A stretch of 64,000 nt of DNA from Microvirga mediterraneensis. Lineage in GTDB: Bacteria > Pseudomonadota > Alphaproteobacteria > Rhizobiales > Beijerinckiaceae. Below are positions 56,735-64,000 of the stretch, one piece after another. Made by a program: the position numbers and the translations under genes. Each line of letters opens with the position of its first letter. Position 1 is the stretch's first letter. Location of the stretch: the NCBI RefSeq assembly GCF_013520865.1, contig NZ_JACDXJ010000001.1, positions 3,457,501 through 3,521,500 on the forward strand, read 5' to 3'. The notes under the pieces are model-generated. The model saw only the letters and a program-made list of their open reading frames with translations, did no database searches and was not told the DNA's origin.

Positions 56735-57682
56735 ATGCTACGTCTCATCACCTCGCGCCTCGTCTCGCTGGCGCTCACGCTGCTCGCCGTCTCGCTGGCG
56801 ATCTTTCTCATCCTGGAAGTGCTTCCGGGTGATCCGGCGGCCATCATGCTCGGCACGGCGGCCCGGGAGGACACGCTCGCGGCCCTGAGGCAGGAGCTCG
56901 GGCTCGATCAGCCGGCGTTCCTGCGATACCTGCATTGGATCGGCGGCATCCTGCACGGCGACCTCGGACAGTCGATCACCTACAAGATGCCGGTTGCGAC
57001 CCTCGTGGCCGAGCGCATGAACGTGACCCTGCCGCTGAGCCTGCTCGCGATCCTGATCTCGACAGCGCTCGCCCTGCCGCTCGGCGTCGCGGCCGCGGCG
57101 CGGCGCGACGGGATCGTGGATCGCGCCGTGCTCGTGTTCAGCCAGCTCGGCGTCGCGGTGCCGAACTTCTGGATCGGCCTTCTGTTCATCCTCTTCTTCT
57201 CGACCTGGCTCGGCTGGTTTCCCGCTGGCGGGTTCCCCGGCTGGAGCGCAGGCGTCTGGCCGGCCTTCCAGGCGCTCCTTCTCCCTGCGGTGGCGCTCGC
57301 CCTGCCGCAGGCGGCCGTGCTCACCCGCGTCACGCGTTCGGCGACGCTGGAAGTGATCGGCGCCGATTTCGTGCGCACCGCCCGCGCCAAGGGTGTCGAC
57401 AAGAGCGGCACCTTGCGCCGTCACGTGGTGCCGAACGCGCTCATTCCGGTCACGACGATTCTCGGCCTGCAGCTCTCGTTCTTCTTCGGCGGCGCGATCC
57501 TCGTGGAGAACGTATTCAACCTTCCAGGCCTCGGACGGCTGGCCTATCAGGCGCTCAACCAGCGCGACCTCGTGGTGATCAAGGACATCGTGCTGATCTT
57601 TTCCGGACTTGTGATCGTCGTGAACTTCATCGTCGATATAGGCTATGCCATCCTCGACCCGCGCCTGAGAGGCCGGTCATGA
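56735..57682 (+). CDS. ABC transporter permease, DppB-like
   Basis: 315 residues, six membrane helices. The first helix (LVSLALTLLAVSLAIFLILEVLPGDPA, here shown to mark the N-terminus: FLILEVLPGDPA) and RQELGLDQPAFLRYLHWI are the conserved N-terminal features of DppB permeases. The ATPase-coupling EAA loop is FVRTARAKGVDKSGTLRRHVVPNALIP, quoted here as TARAKGVDKS. Its TGA overlaps the ATG of the next permease (ATGA), so the two are coupled. It forms the inner-membrane channel with that protein. Confidence 0.93.
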   Translation: MLRLITSRLVSLALTLLAVSLAIFLILEVLPGDPAAIMLGTAAREDTLAALRQELGLDQPAFLRYLHWIGGILHGDLGQSITYKMPVATLVAERMNVTLPLSLLAILISTALALPLGVAAAARRDGIVDRAVLVFSQLGVAVPNFWIGLLFILFFSTWLGWFPAGGFPGWSAGVWPAFQALLLPAVALALPQAAVLTRVTRSATLEVIGADFVRTARAKGVDKSGTLRRHVVPNALIPVTTILGLQLSFFFGGAILVENVFNLPGLGRLAYQALNQRDLVVIKDIVLIFSGLVIVVNFIVDIGYAILDPRLRGRS

Positions 57683-58521
57683 GCAAGCGTTCCCGCATCC
57701 CGCTGAACTCGGCTCTTGTCATCGGAGGCATCCTGACGACGCTTCTGATCGTCACCGCACTCCTTTCGCTCGTCTGGACGCCGGAAGTGCCGACGCGCGT
57801 GCGCATCGCGATGCGCCTCAAGGCTCCGGGAGAAGTCGGCATCCTCGGCACCGATCATTTCGGACGCGACGTCGCTTCGCTCCTCATGGTCGGGGCGTGG
57901 AACTCCCTCGCCATCGCGTGGCCTGCGGTTCTGCTGGGAGCGGCCGTCGGCACAGCCATCGGCTGCGCGGCCGCCGCCTGGAAGGGCATCGCCGACGAGA
58001 TCGCCATGCGCGTCTCGGACGTGGTCTTCGCGTTTCCCGCCGTGCTTTCCGCCATCATGATCGGCGCCCTGGTGGGCTCCGGCCCGCTCGCCGCAATTCT
58101 GGCGATTGCGGTGTTCAACATTCCCGTCTTCGCCCGCGTCACGCGCGGCGTCGCGCTCCAGGTCTGGACGCTCGACTACATCGCGGCGGCCCGCGCCATC
58201 GGCAAGCATCCTCTGCGGATCACATGGGAGGACGTGATGCCCAACATCGCGGGCGCTCTGATCGTTCAGGTGACGATCCAGCTCGCGCTCGCCATCCTCA
58301 CCGAAGCGGGCCTGAGCTATCTGGGCCTGGGCGTACGCCCGCCCAATCCGAGCTGGGGCCGCATGTTGAGCGACGCCCAGACCTATCTCTCACAGGCTCC
58401 TCACCTCGCCATCGCGCCCGGCATCGCCATCGCGCTGTCGGTGCTGGGGCTGAACCTGCTGGGAGACGGATTGCGAGACGCTCTCGATCCGACCTTGAAG
58501 GGACGAGGCGCGGCAGCTTAA
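57679..58521 (+). CDS. ABC transporter permease, DppC-like
   Basis: 280 residues from the ATG at 57679, which overlaps the upstream stop; the same frame is open upstream but that part is antisense-like and non-coding. DppC features: ILGTDHFGRDVASLLMVGAWNSL (short form GTDHFGRD), VFAFPAVLSAIMIGALVG, the coupling loop YIAAARAIGKHP and the C-terminal LSYLGLGVRPPNPSWG then LNLLGDGLRDALDP. It forms the translocation pore with the DppB-like partner. ATP is presumably supplied by the fused ATPase encoded at 50.4 kb, since no other ATPase gene is close. Confidence 0.93.
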   Translation: MSKRSRIPLNSALVIGGILTTLLIVTALLSLVWTPEVPTRVRIAMRLKAPGEVGILGTDHFGRDVASLLMVGAWNSLAIAWPAVLLGAAVGTAIGCAAAAWKGIADEIAMRVSDVVFAFPAVLSAIMIGALVGSGPLAAILAIAVFNIPVFARVTRGVALQVWTLDYIAAARAIGKHPLRITWEDVMPNIAGALIVQVTIQLALAILTEAGLSYLGLGVRPPNPSWGRMLSDAQTYLSQAPHLAIAPGIAIALSVLGLNLLGDGLRDALDPTLKGRGAAA

Positions 58522-58550
58522 GGGCATGACAACTTTCATGCCCCTTCCAC

Positions 58551-58638
58551 GTCATCACCGGCCTTGTGCCGGTGATCTCGATCGATTGAGGAATGGCGCT
58601 TTCAGTATCGGGATGGCCGGGGCGACCCCAACCATGAC
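58551..58638. repeat. Palindromic repeat copy G (second hairpin decayed)
   Basis: 88 bp starting GTCATCACCGGC with its complement GCCGGTGAT and CTCGAT as in E; the second hairpin has accumulated mismatches (GATGGCCGGGGCGACCCC, then CCATGAC). It lies between convergent permease and monooxygenase genes. Confidence 0.8.
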
Positions 58639-58647
58639 GGAAAGAGT

Positions 58648-59646
58648 TTACGCCGCCTTCTTCATCCCCTTATGAACCTCGCTCAGGATCTCGTACGAGC
58701 GCAGGCGCTTGGAATGGTCGTAGATCGCCGCCGCGACCATCACTTCGTCGGCGCCCGTCTGCGCGATGAAGCCTTCCAGGCCTTCCTGCACCGTCCTGGC
58801 GGATCCGACGAAGGAGCAGGACAGCATGTTCATGGCCTGCGCCTTCTCGTGGGGGGACCAATAGCTCTCGATGTCGTCGATGGGCGGCTGGAGCTTGCCG
58901 CGGGCGCCGCGGAACAGGTTCGTGAAGGATTGCTGCGCCGAGGTAAAGAGATGGCGCGCCTCCTCGTCCGTATCGGCGGCGATCACGTTGACGCCCACCA
59001 TGGCATAGGGCCGGTCGAGCTGGGCCGAAGGCTGGAAGCGCTCGCGGTAGACCTGGAGCGCCTGCATCAGGGCGCCGGGCGCGAAATGGGACGCGAACGC
59101 GTAAGGCAGGCCCAGCATGGCGGCGAGCTGCGCGCCGAACAGGCTCGAGCCGAGAATCCAGATCGGCACGTTCGAACCGGCTCCCGGCACGGCCTGGATC
59201 ACCTGATCCGCCTGGACGGGCCCGAGGAGCGCCTGCAATTCGAGCACATCCTGCGGGAAGGTGTCGGCAGATGTGGGATCGCGGCGAAGGGCGCGCAACG
59301 TCCGCTGATCCGTCCCTGGCGCACGGCCGACGCCGAGATCGATGCGCCCCGGGAACAGGGCATCGAGCGTGCCGAACTGCTCGGCGATCACCAGGGGCGA
59401 GTGGTTCGGAAGCATGATGCCGCCCGCGCCGATCCGCATGGTCTTCGTGCCGCCGGCCACATGGGCGATCACGACGCTCGTCGCGGCACTCGCGATGCCG
59501 ACCATGTTGTGATGCTCGGCAAGCCAATAGCGGTTGTAGCCCCAGGCTTCAGCGTGCTGCGCCAAGTCGAGCGTGTTGCGCAACGCGTCGGAAGGCGTGA
59601 AGCCTTCTGGAACGGGCGCGAGGTCGAGGACCGAGAACAAAGGCAT
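58648..59646 (-). CDS. LLM-class flavin-dependent monooxygenase
   Basis: 332 residues of the luciferase-like (beta/alpha)8 type: [23 protein letters not shown] (start), [13 protein letters not shown] with the paired histidines, [33 protein letters not shown] (short marks: PNHSPL, FPGRID) and GVGRAPGTD. This pattern is the single-component MsnO8/YhbW subgroup, which uses reduced FMN from a separate reductase. The substrate is unknown. It is convergent with the permease operon and has no redox partner gene adjacent. Confidence 0.9.
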   Translation of the reverse strand: MPLFSVLDLAPVPEGFTPSDALRNTLDLAQHAEAWGYNRYWLAEHHNMVGIASAATSVVIAHVAGGTKTMRIGAGGIMLPNHSPLVIAEQFGTLDALFPGRIDLGVGRAPGTDQRTLRALRRDPTSADTFPQDVLELQALLGPVQADQVIQAVPGAGSNVPIWILGSSLFGAQLAAMLGLPYAFASHFAPGALMQALQVYRERFQPSAQLDRPYAMVGVNVIAADTDEEARHLFTSAQQSFTNLFRGARGKLQPPIDDIESYWSPHEKAQAMNMLSCSFVGSARTVQEGLEGFIAQTGADEVMVAAAIYDHSKRLRSYEILSEVHKGMKKAA

Positions 59647-59757
59647 GAATCATCTTTCTGGTGCGGTTCAAAGCCGAACAAGGGTTGCCATCAGATCATC
59701 ATTCCATGGGCCGGATGCAACCCTGCAGCCTCCCATTTGAGGCACACCAGCCCTGCA

Positions 59758-59789
59758 ACGAAAAACCCGGCGCTTGAGACGCCGGGTTT
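59758..59789 (-). terminator. Terminator of the TRAP binding-protein gene
   Basis: A ten-base perfect stem AAACCCGGCG (59763-59772) with CGCCGGGTTT (59780-59789) and a seven-base loop. Read on the minus strand it ends in five T. It lies 25 bases past the stop of the dctP-like gene. Confidence 0.85.
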
Positions 59790-59813
59790 CGCACGAGAAT
59801 ACTCGCGTCAGGC

Positions 59814-61477
<1,664 letters not shown>

Positions 61478-62242
61478 ATGAACAAAACGCTTATTTTGCT
61501 TGGAGCTTCCATCGTCACACTTGGGACGTTTTCCAGCGGCGCGCAGGCTCGGTTGGTCCGCTACGAGATCAACGGAAAGCACTACTCCTACAGCACGAAC
61601 AACCACGCCCAGATGGCTGAGGCCAAGAAGCGGATTGCGGCAGCCAAAGCCGCGGAGGCCGCCAAGGCCAAGGCCGAGGCGGAAAAAGCCAAAAATCCAC
61701 TTGTGGCGGCATTCGGCTCAACGACGCAAAGGGAAGCCTCGGAGGCCCATGAGCGGCTTCAGAAAATCCTGTCCGGACCGACGGAGTACATGGCGGTCTC
61801 CCAGTCCGCACGCGACCGCTCCGGTGATTCCGACAAAAAATCTCAGGATAAGCAGCCCGTGCAGGCGTCCGCCGCCAAGCCCCCTCAACAATCCGTGACG
61901 GTCGTCCGCGCGCCAGCGAAGCCGATCCTCGCCTCGGCCTCGGCCTCGATGGCATCCCTCGTGATTGCCGAGCCGGTCGACCCGCAGCGCCGAACGAAGG
62001 TGCAATCCATCTCCTTCGATATCCAGACCGGGATCAAGACGACGATCATGATCGACGGCACCATCGAAGAGGAGCCATTCGACAGCAGTGCCCTCACCTT
62101 CCTCGCTCCCGAACCGGAGCGAGTGAGCAGCCTGACGGCCTTCGTGAACCAGCTGCGTAAGATGGCGCCTGAGGACACGACCGGCTCCATCAGAACCAGC
62201 GTGGCGGAGCCGGAAGACACAAGGCTGATCCGCCATCGGTAA
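61478..62242 (+). CDS. Secreted protein with Ala/Lys-rich coil, unknown function
   Basis: 254 residues: signal peptide of about 24 residues (LILLGASIVTLGTFSSGAQA), then RLVRYEINGKHYSYSTNN, a short Ala-Lys-Glu coiled coil at about 46-72 (AEAKKRIAAAKAAEAAKAKA), a Pro/Ala/Ser-rich linker and an ordered segment KVQSISFDIQTGIKTTIMIDGTIEEEP (core SFDIQTGIKTTIMIDG) before a disordered tail. It is probably periplasmic. No family is recognised. It has a long AT-rich upstream region, unusual for this neighbourhood, and shares a terminator with convergent groEL. Confidence 0.75.
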   Translation: MNKTLILLGASIVTLGTFSSGAQARLVRYEINGKHYSYSTNNHAQMAEAKKRIAAAKAAEAAKAKAEAEKAKNPLVAAFGSTTQREASEAHERLQKILSGPTEYMAVSQSARDRSGDSDKKSQDKQPVQASAAKPPQQSVTVVRAPAKPILASASASMASLVIAEPVDPQRRTKVQSISFDIQTGIKTTIMIDGTIEEEPFDSSALTFLAPEPERVSSLTAFVNQLRKMAPEDTTGSIRTSVAEPEDTRLIRHR

Positions 62243-62290
62243 ATTCCGGAGCGCCGTCTAGTCGCTCCTTTTCGCAGACCTTCCGTCCAA

Positions 62291-62320
62291 AGAAAACGGC
62301 GCCGCTCGCACGGCGCCGTT
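62291..62320. terminator. Terminator between the secreted-protein gene and groEL
   Basis: A ten-base perfect stem AACGGCGCCG (62295-62304) with CGGCGCCGTT (62311-62320) and loop CTCGCA. On the minus strand it is followed by TTTTCTTT, so it best serves groEL; the plus-strand transcript may also end here. Confidence 0.8.
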
Positions 62321-62344
62321 CGATTGTCTGATGACAGCCGGAGC

Positions 62345-63976
<1,632 letters not shown>

Positions 63977-64000
63977 TCACTCCTGATGAGACGTAACGAT

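Overview
This 64 kb window looks like chromosome of a GC-rich alphaproteobacterium of the Hyphomicrobiales, most likely a Methylobacteriaceae/Microvirga-type organism. That is an inference from gene families: an HWE histidine kinase, an ExoR homologue, a DUF6894 protein, PccA/MccB-type acyl-CoA carboxylases, DUF2218/DUF3253/DUF599 proteins and a short UvrA2. No rRNA or species marker is present. No CRISPR array, prophage or integrase gene was seen.

Layout, left part (1-16.3 kb): accessory in character. It holds a truncated ion-channel-like protein, a royal-jelly/yellow-type secreted protein, a small membrane protein and a zinc alcohol dehydrogenase in one minus-strand group; a PAS-receiver-LuxR regulator with no kinase and a degenerate receiver; an AraC regulator; a decayed IS5-type transposase tail; a UvrA2-like ATPase; and a three-gene exopolysaccharide locus (HlyD-type fusion protein, processive GT2 synthase, dCache sensor without output domain) whose first two genes resemble the rhizobial mixed-linkage beta-glucan genes bgsBA. 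A 1 kb gene-free stretch follows. It carries operator-like repeats, two hairpins, the 3' half of a tRNA-Lys including CCA, and a strong terminator. The tRNA half may mark an integration scar.

Right part (16.6-64 kb): mostly housekeeping and catabolism. It includes a Myb/GcrA-like plus TolA-like protein, aldo/keto reductase, old yellow enzyme, exonuclease III, ExoR overlapping ilvD, MccB, LipB, tRNA-Leu(GAG), MgtE, GH25 lysozyme, isovaleryl-CoA dehydrogenase, RraA-like aldolase, YdcF, rhodanese, acylphosphatase, PccA, Uup, an HWE kinase, two aldehyde dehydrogenases, a split dipeptide-type ABC transporter, a luciferase-like monooxygenase, a Tat-exported TRAP binding protein, an AT-rich promoter zone before a secreted protein, and groEL.

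How the genes relate: mccB, ivd and pccA point to leucine/branched-chain and propionate breakdown but are scattered among unrelated genes. The ABC transporter genes (50.4-58.5 kb) are interleaved with an aldehyde dehydrogenase and an SDR, which suggests uptake plus oxidation of an unknown substrate. ExoR and the GT2 locus both concern exopolysaccharide. Seven copies of an intergenic palindromic repeat lie between 23.5 and 58.6 kb and none was found to the left, which also separates the two parts of the window. Four pairs of convergent genes overlap at their 3' ends.
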